DNA of 64,000 nucleotides, taken from the NCBI GenBank assembly GCA_052035235.1, contig JBPOHT010000026.1, positions 76,186 through 140,185 of the forward strand. The letters are read 5' to 3'. Below the pieces are notes generated by a model that worked only from the letters and a program-made list of their open reading frames with translations, was not told the DNA's origin and did not search any database. The first letter of the stretch is position 1. Each line of letters starts with the position of its first letter. Below are positions 17,850 to 25,379 of the stretch, one piece after another. The stretch comes from Solimonas_A sp052035235 (GTDB lineage Bacteria; Pseudomonadota; Gammaproteobacteria; Nevskiales; Nevskiaceae). Position numbers and translations under genes: made by a program.

Positions 17850-18250
17850 TTTCCAGCCTCGGCCTGCCGCGCCTCGATCTCGTAGCGATTGTCCCAGTAG
17901 GCCCGCCCGCCCCGGCGCCAGGCGTCCCAGGACGCCCACAGGTACAGCAGCGGAAACAGCAGGCCCCAGCGCTCGTACTGCCGCACATGCACCAACTCGT
18001 GGGCCAGGGTGCGCTCCATCGCCTCGGCGTCGCGCGCCAGCACCAGGTGCCCGATGGTGATGGCCCCGACCCAGCCTCGTGCCAACACCCAGCCGCTGAG
18101 GCCGCCATGGGCGAACAGCGCGCCGGTGGCCCCCAGGCGTCGCCACTGCCAGCCGCCCCCCAGCAGGGCCGGCAGGGCCAGCAGCAGGCCCGCCAGGGTC
18201 CAGGGCAGGGGCCAGGCCAGGCGGAGCAGGGCCCGCCCCAGAGGGATCAT
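17846..18250 (-). CDS. Membrane protein with HELVH zinc-site motif
   Basis: This 134-residue protein has two or three hydrophobic segments (PLPWTLAGLLLALPALLGG, GATGALFAHGG, LLFPLLYLWASW) and the sequence THAHELVHVRQYERWG-like region, read here as LAHELVHVRQYERWG. HExxH with a downstream acidic residue is the usual zinc-metallopeptidase signature, but no other peptidase feature can be assigned. It starts in an ATGA overlap with the Smr gene, so the two form an operon. The frame upstream of the ATG at 18250 only mirrors the Smr gene. Function unknown. Confidence 0.75.
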   Translation of the reverse strand: MIPLGRALLRLAWPLPWTLAGLLLALPALLGGGWQWRRLGATGALFAHGGLSGWVLARGWVGAITIGHLVLARDAEAMERTLAHELVHVRQYERWGLLFPLLYLWASWDAWRRGGRAYWDNRYEIEARQAEAGN

Positions 18251-18795
18251 GCCGGGCCGCCGCGGCGTCGCAGCAGCGCGTAGACCGCCCCGGTGCCGCC
18301 GTCCACCTGACGGGCGGAGCAGAAGGCCAGCACGTCGCGGCGCTTGCGCAGCCAGCCGTCGAGCAGGCTCTTGATCACCGGGCCGGAATTGGGCGAGCCG
18401 TTGCCCTTGCCGTGGATGATCCGGACACAGCGCAAGTCCTGGTCCTGGCACAGGGCCAGGAACTGGCTGACGGCCTCCCTGGCGCGGTCGCGATTCAGGC
18501 CGTGCAGGTCCAGTTCCTTCTCGATCCGGTACTGGCCCCGTCGCAGCTTGCGGAACACGCTGTCCTGGATGCCGTCGGCCCGGTAGGACAGGGTATCGCC
18601 GCTTTCGAACAGCTCGTCGGGCTCTTCCAGCAGCTCCCGCATGACCTGGCGGTCATCCGCCTCGCGGAAGCGCGGCAGGGTGGACAGGCGCTGGCCGGAC
18701 AGGGTGACGTGCTCGCTGGGCCCCTTGGGGCGCACGTCCCGCACGGCCTCACGGAACAGGGAGGTATCGTCGTCGTCTGAGGGAGAATTGGCCAT
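18247..18795 (-). CDS. Smr-domain endonuclease-like protein
   Basis: The 182-residue product has an N-terminal acidic linker (SPSDDDD) and a C-terminal Smr domain with the hallmark LDLHGLNRDRAREAV (about residues 95-110) and IIHGKGNGSPNSGPVIK. Proteins of this YdaL/SmrA type are DNA or RNA nicking enzymes in E. coli and ribosome-associated nucleases elsewhere. The ATG at 18795 matches the family start (MANSPSDDD). It leads a two-gene reverse-strand unit between ispF and surE, where truD is often found. Confidence 0.85.
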   Translation of the reverse strand: MANSPSDDDDTSLFREAVRDVRPKGPSEHVTLSGQRLSTLPRFREADDRQVMRELLEEPDELFESGDTLSYRADGIQDSVFRKLRRGQYRIEKELDLHGLNRDRAREAVSQFLALCQDQDLRCVRIIHGKGNGSPNSGPVIKSLLDGWLRKRRDVLAFCSARQVDGGTGAVYALLRRRGGPA

Positions 18796-18865
18796 AAAAA
18801 GTCCTTCCAACTCAAACATCATAGCCCCTGACCCGGTAAACTTAGGGCCAGCTAATTCGGTTCGC

Positions 18866-19612
18866 ATGAAAATCCTGCTCTCCAACGACGACGGCTGCAT
18901 GGCGCCGGGCCTGCGCTGCCTGCACGAATACCTCCGCCAGCATCACGAGGTTACCGTGGTGGCACCGGACCGCAACCGCAGCGGCGCCAGCAATTCGCTG
19001 ACCCTGATGAACCCGATCCGCGCCCAGTGCCATCCGGACGGCGTCTGGTGCGTGGACGGCACCCCCACCGACAGCGTCCACCTGGCGCTGACCGGCCTGC
19101 TCGACACCAAGCCCGACATGGTGGTTTCCGGCATCAATGCCGGCGCCAACCTGGGCGACGACACCCTGTATTCCGGGACCGTGGCCGCCGCCATGGAAGG
19201 CCGCCACCTCGGCCTGTCGGCCATCGCGGTGTCCTGCGTGTCGCACAACCCGAAGCACTACGAGACCGCGGCGCGCGTGACCTTGCGCCTGGTCGAGCGC
19301 CTGGCGCAGGACCCGCTGCCGGGCGACACCATCCTCAACGTCAACGTGCCCGACATCCCCTGGGAGCAGTTGCAGGGCTTCGAGGTCACCCGCCTGGGCA
19401 ACCGTCACCGCGCCGAATCCGTGACCAAGTCCGCCGATCCGCGCGGCCGGCCGATCTACTGGATCGGCGCCGCGGGTGGCGAGGCCGACTGCGGGCCGGG
19501 CACCGACTTCTATGCCGTGGCGCACAACCGTGCGTCGATCACGCCGATCCTGGTGGACCTGACACGGCACAGCCTGCTGGACCGGCTGGGGCAATGGGCG
19601 GCCCGCCTGTGA
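18866..19612 (+). CDS. surE: 5'/3'-nucleotidase SurE
   Basis: SurE is a metal-dependent nucleotidase and exopolyphosphatase linked to stationary-phase survival. The 248-residue product begins MKILLSNDDGCMAPGLRCL, with the paired aspartates that bind the metal, and has APDRNRSGASNSLTL and VSGINAGANLGDDTLYSGTV. It is translationally coupled to pcm (GTGA overlap), the conserved surE-pcm-nlpD arrangement. It is transcribed divergently from the Smr gene across 70 bases. Confidence 0.95.
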   Translation: MKILLSNDDGCMAPGLRCLHEYLRQHHEVTVVAPDRNRSGASNSLTLMNPIRAQCHPDGVWCVDGTPTDSVHLALTGLLDTKPDMVVSGINAGANLGDDTLYSGTVAAAMEGRHLGLSAIAVSCVSHNPKHYETAARVTLRLVERLAQDPLPGDTILNVNVPDIPWEQLQGFEVTRLGNRHRAESVTKSADPRGRPIYWIGAAGGEADCGPGTDFYAVAHNRASITPILVDLTRHSLLDRLGQWAARL

Positions 19613-20310
19613 GGTACGACCTGCGCAACAAGACGCCGGCCCAGGCGCGCGCTGCCGCCAACGGCGGCGTTGCGGCGGCCGTTCCGGCGCCGCGCTCGCG
19701 CCTGATCGACGAGCTGCGCCGCCTCGGCATCAGTGACGAGAAGGTGCTGGCGTCCATGGCCAAGCTGCCCCGGCACGAGTTCGTCTCGGAGGCCCTGAAG
19801 ACCCGGGCCTACGACAACGACGCCCTGCCGATCGGCCACGCCCAGACCATCTCCCAGCCCTACATCGTCGCCCTGATGACGCAGCTGCTGCTGCAGGGCA
19901 AGCGCCTGAAGCGCGTGCTGGAGATTGGCACCGGCAGCGGTTACCAGACCGCGGTACTGTCCGACCTGGTGGACGTGGTGTTCACCGTGGAGCGCATCAA
20001 GCCGCTGTCGGAGATCGCCCGCAAGCGCCTGACCGAGGTCGGCTGCCGCAACGTGCATTTCGGCTATGCCGACGGCATGCAGGGCTGGATGCCCTACGCG
20101 CCCTATGACGGCATCCTGGTCACCGCCGGTGCCGAAAGCGTTCCGCCGGCCCTGCTGGCGCAGCTCGACAAGGGCGGCCGCCTGGTGATCCCGGTCGGGC
20201 CGCAGGGCCGCCAGGTACTGCGCGTGATTGATCGCCGGATTACCGGCGCCTTCAAGGAGCAGGATGTCACGCCCGTAAGCTTCGTACCCTTGCTAGCAGG
20301 AAAAGCCTGA
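19609..20310 (+). CDS. pcm: Protein-L-isoaspartate O-methyltransferase
   Basis: Pcm methylates abnormal L-isoaspartyl residues so that aged proteins can be repaired. The 233-residue product has the SAM-binding motif LEIGTGSGYQTAVLSDLV and a VTAGAESVPPALLAQL motif, plus QTISQPYIVALMTQLL. It carries an N-terminal extension of about 35 residues rich in Ala. The start is a GTG overlapping the surE stop. Its stop overlaps the next ATG. Confidence 0.93.
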   Translation: MRYDLRNKTPAQARAAANGGVAAAVPAPRSRLIDELRRLGISDEKVLASMAKLPRHEFVSEALKTRAYDNDALPIGHAQTISQPYIVALMTQLLLQGKRLKRVLEIGTGSGYQTAVLSDLVDVVFTVERIKPLSEIARKRLTEVGCRNVHFGYADGMQGWMPYAPYDGILVTAGAESVPPALLAQLDKGGRLVIPVGPQGRQVLRVIDRRITGAFKEQDVTPVSFVPLLAGKA

Positions 20311-20915
20311 TGGAAGCCTTTGGTCAGTGGTTGAGTGGCATCCTGTCGCACCTCGGCTATGCCGAGATCGTGTTCCTGATGGCGCTGGAATCCAGCCTGT
20401 TCCCGGTGCCTTCGGAACTGGTGATGATCCCGGCCGGCTACCTCGCTGCCAAGGGCCAGTTGAACCCCTTCCTGGCAGTGGCCGCAGGCGGCCTGGGCTC
20501 CCTGATCGGCGCCAGCGCCAACTACGTGCTGGGCCGCTATGCCGGCCGTGCCTTCCTGCTGCGCTACGGCAAGTACTTCCTGATCAACGAGCAGAAGTAC
20601 CAGGAGGCCGAGGCGCTGTTCCTGAAGAACGCCAACCTGGCCACCTTCGTCGGGCGCCTGTTGCCCGTGATCCGCCACCTGATCTCGCTGCCGGCCGGTG
20701 TGTTCGGCATGGCGCTGCTGCCCTTCGCGGTCATCACCACGGTGGGCGCCACGCTGTGGTGCGCGATCCTGGTGGCGGCGGGCTACTACTTCGGCGAGCC
20801 GGCGATCCAGGCCATCACCGAGTACACCCATGAGCTGGCCATTGCCACGGTGCTGCTGACGGCCGCCTTTGGCCTGTGGTTCCTGCTGCGCCGCCGTCCC
20901 CGGGGCGCTGCGTGA
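20310..20915 (+). CDS. DedA-family membrane protein
   Basis: DedA proteins are inner-membrane proteins that recycle or flip polyprenyl-phosphate or other lipids. The 201-residue product has several membrane helices, the GEF-like ESSLFPVPSELVMIPAGYLA and the conserved FVGRLLPVIRHLISLPAG re-entrant motif. In E. coli-type order, pcm is followed directly by nlpD; a DedA gene inserted here is known from Xanthomonas-like genomes. Start ATG overlaps the pcm stop by one base. Confidence 0.88.
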   Translation: MEAFGQWLSGILSHLGYAEIVFLMALESSLFPVPSELVMIPAGYLAAKGQLNPFLAVAAGGLGSLIGASANYVLGRYAGRAFLLRYGKYFLINEQKYQEAEALFLKNANLATFVGRLLPVIRHLISLPAGVFGMALLPFAVITTVGATLWCAILVAAGYYFGEPAIQAITEYTHELAIATVLLTAAFGLWFLLRRRPRGAA

Positions 20916-21757
20916 AGGCCGCCCTGCGCTCCGGCCTGCTGTCGCTTTGCGCCCTGGCGCTGGGTGGCTGCGCCGGCCTCGGCTCCTGGGAGGGCGAGCG
21001 CACGGTCTACAACGACAAGAAGAGCCCGCCTGCCGCCGATAAGCCGGTCCGCGCGGAGCGGACGGTGGGGGCGGACGATTATCTGGTCCAGCGCGGCGAT
21101 ACGGTCTACGCCATCGCCTTCCGCAACAACCTGGACTTCCGCGAACTGGCGCGCTGGAACGGCATCGGCTCCGACTACCTGATCCGCCCCGGCCAGGTGC
21201 TGCGCCTGAAGTCGCCGCCGCCGGCGCCCCAGCCGCGCTACACCGAGGGCGACGTCCAGACCACTGCCGCGCCGGAGGCCGATATCGCCCCGGTGAAGTC
21301 CGAACCGATCACCGCGGATACTCCGCCCCCGCCGCTGGAGCCCCCGGGCGCCGTGGTGGTGGATACCGCCGGCTTCCAGTGGACCTGGCCCACCAACGGC
21401 ACCGTGATCCGCGGCTACGAGCCGGCCCAGGGCAACAAGGGCCTGGATTTCACCGGTACGGTCGGCCAGCCGGTGTTCGCCGCCGCCCCCGGCCGGGTGG
21501 TGTACAGCGGCAATGCCCTGAAGGGCTATGGCGAGCTGATCATCATCAAGCACGATGAGGTCCACCTGTCGGCCTACGGCTACAACCGCCAGCGCCACGT
21601 CAAGGAAGGCGACGTCGTCACCACCGGCCAGCCGATCGGCGAGATGGGCTCCGGGCCGGAGAACAAGCCGCTGCTGCACTTCGAGATCCGCGAGCGCGGC
21701 AAGCCGGTGAATCCGGTGGGTTTCCTGCCGGCCAAGGCCAAGCAGCCCGCGAAGTAG
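20912..21757 (+). CDS. nlpD: Lipoprotein NlpD (LysM and degenerate M23 domains)
   Basis: NlpD activates the amidase AmiC during cell separation. The GTG at 20912 gives a lipoprotein signal ending in LALGGC, so the protein is lipid anchored after about 18 residues. A LysM domain follows (DYLVQRGDTVYAIAF), then a Pro-rich linker and an M23 domain. The zinc-site His is replaced in GNKGLDFTG, as in E. coli NlpD, so it should regulate rather than cut peptidoglycan. 281 residues. No rpoS follows, unlike in many gammaproteobacteria. Confidence 0.92.
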   Translation: MKAALRSGLLSLCALALGGCAGLGSWEGERTVYNDKKSPPAADKPVRAERTVGADDYLVQRGDTVYAIAFRNNLDFRELARWNGIGSDYLIRPGQVLRLKSPPPAPQPRYTEGDVQTTAAPEADIAPVKSEPITADTPPPPLEPPGAVVVDTAGFQWTWPTNGTVIRGYEPAQGNKGLDFTGTVGQPVFAAAPGRVVYSGNALKGYGELIIIKHDEVHLSAYGYNRQRHVKEGDVVTTGQPIGEMGSGPENKPLLHFEIRERGKPVNPVGFLPAKAKQPAK

Positions 21758-21758
21758 G

Positions 21759-21784
21759 ACAGCCGCCCGGCCTTCGTCGGCTGT
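21759..21784 (+). terminator. Weak hairpin after nlpD
   Basis: ACAGCCG (21759-21765) pairs with CGGCTGT (21778-21784) across a 12-base loop, followed shortly by CTGTTTT. It lies directly after the nlpD stop and before a promoter-like sequence, so it may end the surE-nlpD transcript. Confidence 0.4.
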
Positions 21785-21812
21785 GCCGGCTGTTTTCCGG
21801 CAGGGCTGTACA

Positions 21813-21841
21813 TTGAACATCCGGCCTGCCGACTTGATAAT
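21813..21841 (+). promoter_or_regulatory. Candidate sigma-70 promoter for hom
   Basis: TTGAAC (21813-21818) and GATAAT (21836-21841) are 17 bases apart. This is one of the best promoter matches in the window. Transcription would start near 21848 and give a leader of about 236 bases before hom. Confidence 0.65.
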
Positions 21842-21847
21842 ACGCGC

Positions 21848-22084
21848 CCGTTTCCTTGCCTAACTGCCGGAACTTCCTTCGGAATCCGCCATGAAGGACG
21901 CTTCGTGAAGTCGGCAGCCTGGCGTTCTCCAGGCTGATGATGAACGAGGTCAAGGTGGCGGTTTTCCCGGCATCGGCTTCAGCGACTACGGTGATGATCA
22001 CCGGCGCTTTGCGCGGATCGGACACGAGCACCGCTCGTGCCAGGCGATCCGCGGCATCAAGAAAATGTTGAAAGAATCGAAAGT
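21848..22084 (+). promoter_or_regulatory. Long structured leader upstream of hom
   Basis: This stretch of about 237 bases holds no recognised gene. It has a 7-bp hairpin (AGCCTGG/CCAGGCT around 21917-21936), then a possible 44-codon reading frame (21937-22071). That frame contains a short Thr/Val/Met/Ile run (ATTVMIT) and two further Thr codons. A second hairpin lies near its end: GCGGATC around 22013 pairs with GATCCGC around 22046, with CACGAG/CTCGTG inside. The last bases before the hom ATG are A-rich. A leader-peptide attenuator is possible; there is no clear terminator T run. Confidence 0.4.
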
Positions 22085-23392
22085 ATGAAACCCATCAAAG
22101 TCGGTCTCATCGGCCTCGGCACCGTCGGCCAGGGCGTCATCAAGGTCCTGCGCGAGAACGCGGAGGAAATCACCCGCCGCGTCGGTCGCCCGGTGATCGT
22201 GACGCATGCCAGCGCGCGTGATCTCTCGCGCGAGCGCGGCGTGGATCTCTCCGGTGTGCAGCTCACCACCGACTCCATGAGCATCGCCCGCGACGCAGAC
22301 GTGGACGTGGTGGCGGAGCTGATCGGTGGCCACTCGCCGGCGGCCGAGCTGATCCTGGCCGCCATCGCGCGCGGCAAGTCGGTGGTCACCGCCAACAAGG
22401 CGCTGATCGCCCAGGACGGCAACCGCATCTTCGACGCCGCCCGCAAGGCCGGCGTAGCCGTGGCCTTCGAGGCCGCGGTAGCCGGCGGCATTCCCATCAT
22501 CAAGGCGATCCGCGAGGGCCTCGCCGGCAACCGCATCGAGGGCGTCGCCGGCATCATCAACGGCACCTGCAACTACATCCTCACGCAGATGACCGAGAAG
22601 GGCGAGGACTTCGGCGAGGCGCTGGCCGCCGCGCAGAAGCTCGGCTACGCCGAGGCCGATCCGACCTTCGACATCGAAGGCGTGGATGCCGCGCACAAGC
22701 TGACGATCCTGGCGTCCATCGCCTTCGGCATCCCGCTGTCCTTCGAGGCCGTGGCCACCGAGGGCATCACCCGCGTGACCTCGCAGGACATCGCCAACGC
22801 CCGCCAGCTTGGCTACCGCATCAAGCTGCTCGGCATCGCCAAGCGCAGCGAGAGCGGCGTGGAACTGCGCGTGCAGCCCACCTTCATCCCCGAGGACAAG
22901 CTGCTGGCCAAGGTCGACGGCGTGCTGAACTCCGTGCTGGTCAAGGGCAATGCCGTGGGCCAGGTCGGCTTCTACGGCCGCGGTGCCGGCAGCGAGGCCA
23001 CCGCCTCGTCGGTGGTCGCCGACATCGTCGACATCGCCCGCGCGCTGAGCGGCGAGTCGCGCTATGCCGTGCCGGCCCTGGCCTTCCAGCCCGACGCGGT
23101 CAAGCCGCTGCCGCTGGTGCCGACGGCCGACACCGAGTCCGCCAACTACCTGAGCCTGCGCGTGGCCGACGAGCCGGGCGTGCTGTCCAAGCTCACCGCG
23201 ATACTGGCTGCCCACGACATCAGTGTGGAAGCCATCGTCCAGCGCGAGCCGCACGATGGTGAAGATGCCAAGGTGGCCCTGATCACCTCGGTGGTGTCCG
23301 AGCAGCGCCTGGCCACCGCCATGGCCGAGATGCAGACCCTGCCGTTCGTGCGCGAGGGCATCGCGCGCTTCCGTGTCGAGAAGTTCGACTAG
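22085..23392 (+). CDS. hom: Homoserine dehydrogenase (monofunctional, ACT domain)
   Basis: This enzyme reduces aspartate semialdehyde to homoserine, the branch to threonine and methionine. The product has 435 residues. The NAD(P)-binding GLIGLGTVGQGVIKVL is at the N-terminus, the catalytic region includes VAGGIPIIKAIREGLAGN and EADPTFDIEGVDAAHKL, and a C-terminal ACT domain starts near NYLSLRVADEPGVLSKLTAIL, giving threonine feedback. No aspartokinase is fused, unlike enterobacterial ThrA. thrC follows after an acetyltransferase gene. Confidence 0.95.
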   Translation: MKPIKVGLIGLGTVGQGVIKVLRENAEEITRRVGRPVIVTHASARDLSRERGVDLSGVQLTTDSMSIARDADVDVVAELIGGHSPAAELILAAIARGKSVVTANKALIAQDGNRIFDAARKAGVAVAFEAAVAGGIPIIKAIREGLAGNRIEGVAGIINGTCNYILTQMTEKGEDFGEALAAAQKLGYAEADPTFDIEGVDAAHKLTILASIAFGIPLSFEAVATEGITRVTSQDIANARQLGYRIKLLGIAKRSESGVELRVQPTFIPEDKLLAKVDGVLNSVLVKGNAVGQVGFYGRGAGSEATASSVVADIVDIARALSGESRYAVPALAFQPDAVKPLPLVPTADTESANYLSLRVADEPGVLSKLTAILAAHDISVEAIVQREPHDGEDAKVALITSVVSEQRLATAMAEMQTLPFVREGIARFRVEKFD

Positions 23393-23402
23393 GACCTGTC
23401 TT

Positions 23403-23485
23403 CGTCACCCCGGCGAAAGCCGGGGTCCAGTCGTGACTTGGGGGACCATAGCCGGGACTGGATGCCGGCTTTCGCCGGCATGACG
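23403..23485. repeat. 83-bp double-hairpin repeat, copy A
   Basis: Two 30-base arms (23403-23432 and 23456-23485) are inverted copies separated by 23 bases. Each arm is itself a small hairpin: CCCCGGC-GAAA-GCCGGGG in the left arm and ATGCCGGC-TTTC-GCCGGCAT in the right. The same design and total length recur at 27216-27298. This is a REP-doublet (REPIN-like) element; it lies 11 bases after hom. Confidence 0.85.
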
Positions 23486-23514
23486 ATGGGAAGCCTGGCC
23501 GACGAGCGCAAACG

Positions 23515-24132
23515 ATGACCAAGGACTACGCCGCGCTGGCGCGCACGCCGCTGAAGCTGGAACCGGTGACGCTCACCGGACGGCACCTGCGCCTGGAGCC
23601 GCTGTGCATCGAGCACGTGGCGGCGCTGGCCGACGCCGGCGCCGACCCGGCTATCTGGACCTGGTACCCGCAGTCCGCCCATGGCCCGGAGCGCATGCGC
23701 GCCTGGGTGCAACAGGCGCTGGATTGGCAGGCCAGCGGCGTGGCGCTGCCCTTCGTGCAGGTGGACGTGACCAGCGGCCGTGTCATCGGCAGCACCCGCT
23801 TCGGCGCCATCGAGGCCAGCCACCGGCGGGCTGAGATCGGCTGGACCTGGCTGAATCCGGCCTTCCAGCGCAGCGCCGCCAATACCGAGTCCAAGTACCT
23901 GATGCTGTGCCACGCCTTCGAGACCCTGGGCCTGGTCCGCGTGGAGTTCAAGACCGATTCCGGCAACCAGGCCTCCCGCCGCGCCCTGGCGCGGATCGGG
24001 GCGACCGAGGAGGGCATCTTCCGCAACCACATGATCGTGGAGGGCGGCCGCCTGCGGCACTCGGTGTACTTCAGCATCATCGACAGCGACTGGCCGGCGG
24101 TGAAGGCCGGCCTGGAACGCAAACTGGCGTAA
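23515..24132 (+). CDS. GNAT-family N-acetyltransferase (RimJ/RimL type)
   Basis: The 205-residue protein has the GNAT fold order: LTGRHLRLEPLCIEHVAAL at the N-terminus, then FVQVDVTSGRVIGSTRFGAI, AEIGWTWLNPAFQRSAANTE and a CoA-binding turn followed by VEFKTDSGNQASRRALARIG near the C-terminus, typical of RimJ/RimL-like enzymes. Such proteins acetylate N-termini or small molecules; the substrate is unknown. It sits between hom and thrC on the same strand, separated from hom by the 83-bp repeat. Confidence 0.85.
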   Translation: MTKDYAALARTPLKLEPVTLTGRHLRLEPLCIEHVAALADAGADPAIWTWYPQSAHGPERMRAWVQQALDWQASGVALPFVQVDVTSGRVIGSTRFGAIEASHRRAEIGWTWLNPAFQRSAANTESKYLMLCHAFETLGLVRVEFKTDSGNQASRRALARIGATEEGIFRNHMIVEGGRLRHSVYFSIIDSDWPAVKAGLERKLA

Positions 24133-24166
24133 AATCCACCTTTTCGGCACCCCTAGAGAACCTGAC

Positions 24167-25288
24167 GTGACCCGCTATACCGGCCTGATCGACCAATACC
24201 GCTCCCGCCTGCCGTTTGCCCCCGAGGTCCGCGCGATCTCCCTGGGTGAGGGCCGCACGCCGCTGATCAAGCTGGAGAACATCCCCCGGGACGTCGGCTT
24301 CGAGGGCGAGCTCTACGTGAAGTTCGAGGGCCTGAACCCCACCGGCTCCTTCAAGGACCGCGGCATGACCTCGGCCGTGACCCAGGCCGTGCACGAGGGC
24401 TCCCGCGCCATCATCTGCGCCTCCACCGGCAACACCTCGGCCGCAGCCGCGGCCTATGCCTCGCGCGCTGGCATCACCGCCTTCGTGCTGATCCCGGAGG
24501 GCAAGATCGCCCTGGGCAAGCTGGCACAGGCCGTGGTCCATGGCGCCGTGGTGGTGCAGATCCAGGGCAACTTCGACGACGGCATGCGCCTGGTCAAGGA
24601 AGTCGCCCAGACCGCCCCGGTCACCATCGTCAACTCGATCAACCCCTTCCGCCTGCAGGGCCAGAAGACCGCGGCCTTCGAGATCGTCGAGGCTCTGGGC
24701 CGCGCACCGGACTACCACTGCCTGCCGGTCGGCAACGCCGGCAACATCACCGCCTACTGGATCGGCTACTCCGAGATGGCCGGTATGGAAACGGCCTCCA
24801 ACAGCCTGCCGGTGGAACTGCGCAAGTATTCCACCGCCGCCGTGGTCTCCGGCCGTCCGAAGATGGTCGGCTTCCAGGCTGCCGGCGCCGCGCCCTTCCT
24901 GCGCGGCGGCCCGGTGAAGGAACCGGAAACCGTCGCCACCGCCATCCGCATCGGCGACCCTCAGTCCTGGAACCAGGCCTGGGCCGCGCAGAAGGAATCG
25001 GGCGGCTGGTTCGACGAGTGTAGCGACGAAGAGATCCTGAAGACGCAGCGCTATCTCGCCGAGAAGGAAGGCGTGTTCTGCGAGCCGGCGTCCGCCGCCT
25101 CGCTCTGCGGCGCGCTGCGTGACATCAAGGCCGGCAAGATCCCCAACGGCAGCACCGTGGTCTGCACGCTCACCGGCAACGGCCTCAAGGACCCGGACAT
25201 CATCGTCAAGGGCGGCCTGCAGGGCCTGATCCAGGTGCCTGCGGAGCGAGCCTCTGTGGAGAAGGCGCTGCTCGAGCGCCTCAGCTGA
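24167..25288 (+). CDS. thrC: Threonine synthase
   Basis: ThrC converts O-phosphohomoserine to threonine with PLP. The 373-residue product begins at a GTG and has the PLP lysine in NPTGSFKDRGMTSA, the substrate-binding CASTGNTSAAAAAYASRAG and LTGNGLKDPDIIVKGG. It is the short type similar to Gram-positive and plant-like threonine synthases, not the longer E. coli form. It completes the threonine branch started by hom, two genes upstream. Confidence 0.93.
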   Translation: MTRYTGLIDQYRSRLPFAPEVRAISLGEGRTPLIKLENIPRDVGFEGELYVKFEGLNPTGSFKDRGMTSAVTQAVHEGSRAIICASTGNTSAAAAAYASRAGITAFVLIPEGKIALGKLAQAVVHGAVVVQIQGNFDDGMRLVKEVAQTAPVTIVNSINPFRLQGQKTAAFEIVEALGRAPDYHCLPVGNAGNITAYWIGYSEMAGMETASNSLPVELRKYSTAAVVSGRPKMVGFQAAGAAPFLRGGPVKEPETVATAIRIGDPQSWNQAWAAQKESGGWFDECSDEEILKTQRYLAEKEGVFCEPASAASLCGALRDIKAGKIPNGSTVVCTLTGNGLKDPDIIVKGGLQGLIQVPAERASVEKALLERLS

Positions 25289-25302
25289 AGCCTGCTTGCA
25301 TC

Positions 25303-25361
25303 GCAGGAGCGGCTGTTAGCCACGACGTGAGCGTCGCGGCTGACAGCCGCTCCTGCTTTTT
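25303..25361 (+). terminator. 24-bp-arm hairpin with T run after thrC
   Basis: Positions 25303-25326 and 25333-25356 form a long stem with two wobble positions and a GTGAGC loop, followed by TTTTT. It works as a terminator for thrC by structure. The arm beginning GCAGGAGCGGCTG looks like a dispersed repeat that has been adopted as a terminator; the arm at 49295-49319 begins in a similar way. Confidence 0.75.
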
Positions 25362-25379
25362 GTGCCAAGGGAAACGTTG

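Noticed and set aside
21618..22031. A minus-strand frame of 137 codons over the nlpD end and the hom leader
   Set aside because: It spans the nlpD C-terminus in antisense and a region with a good plus-strand promoter; no homology can be seen.
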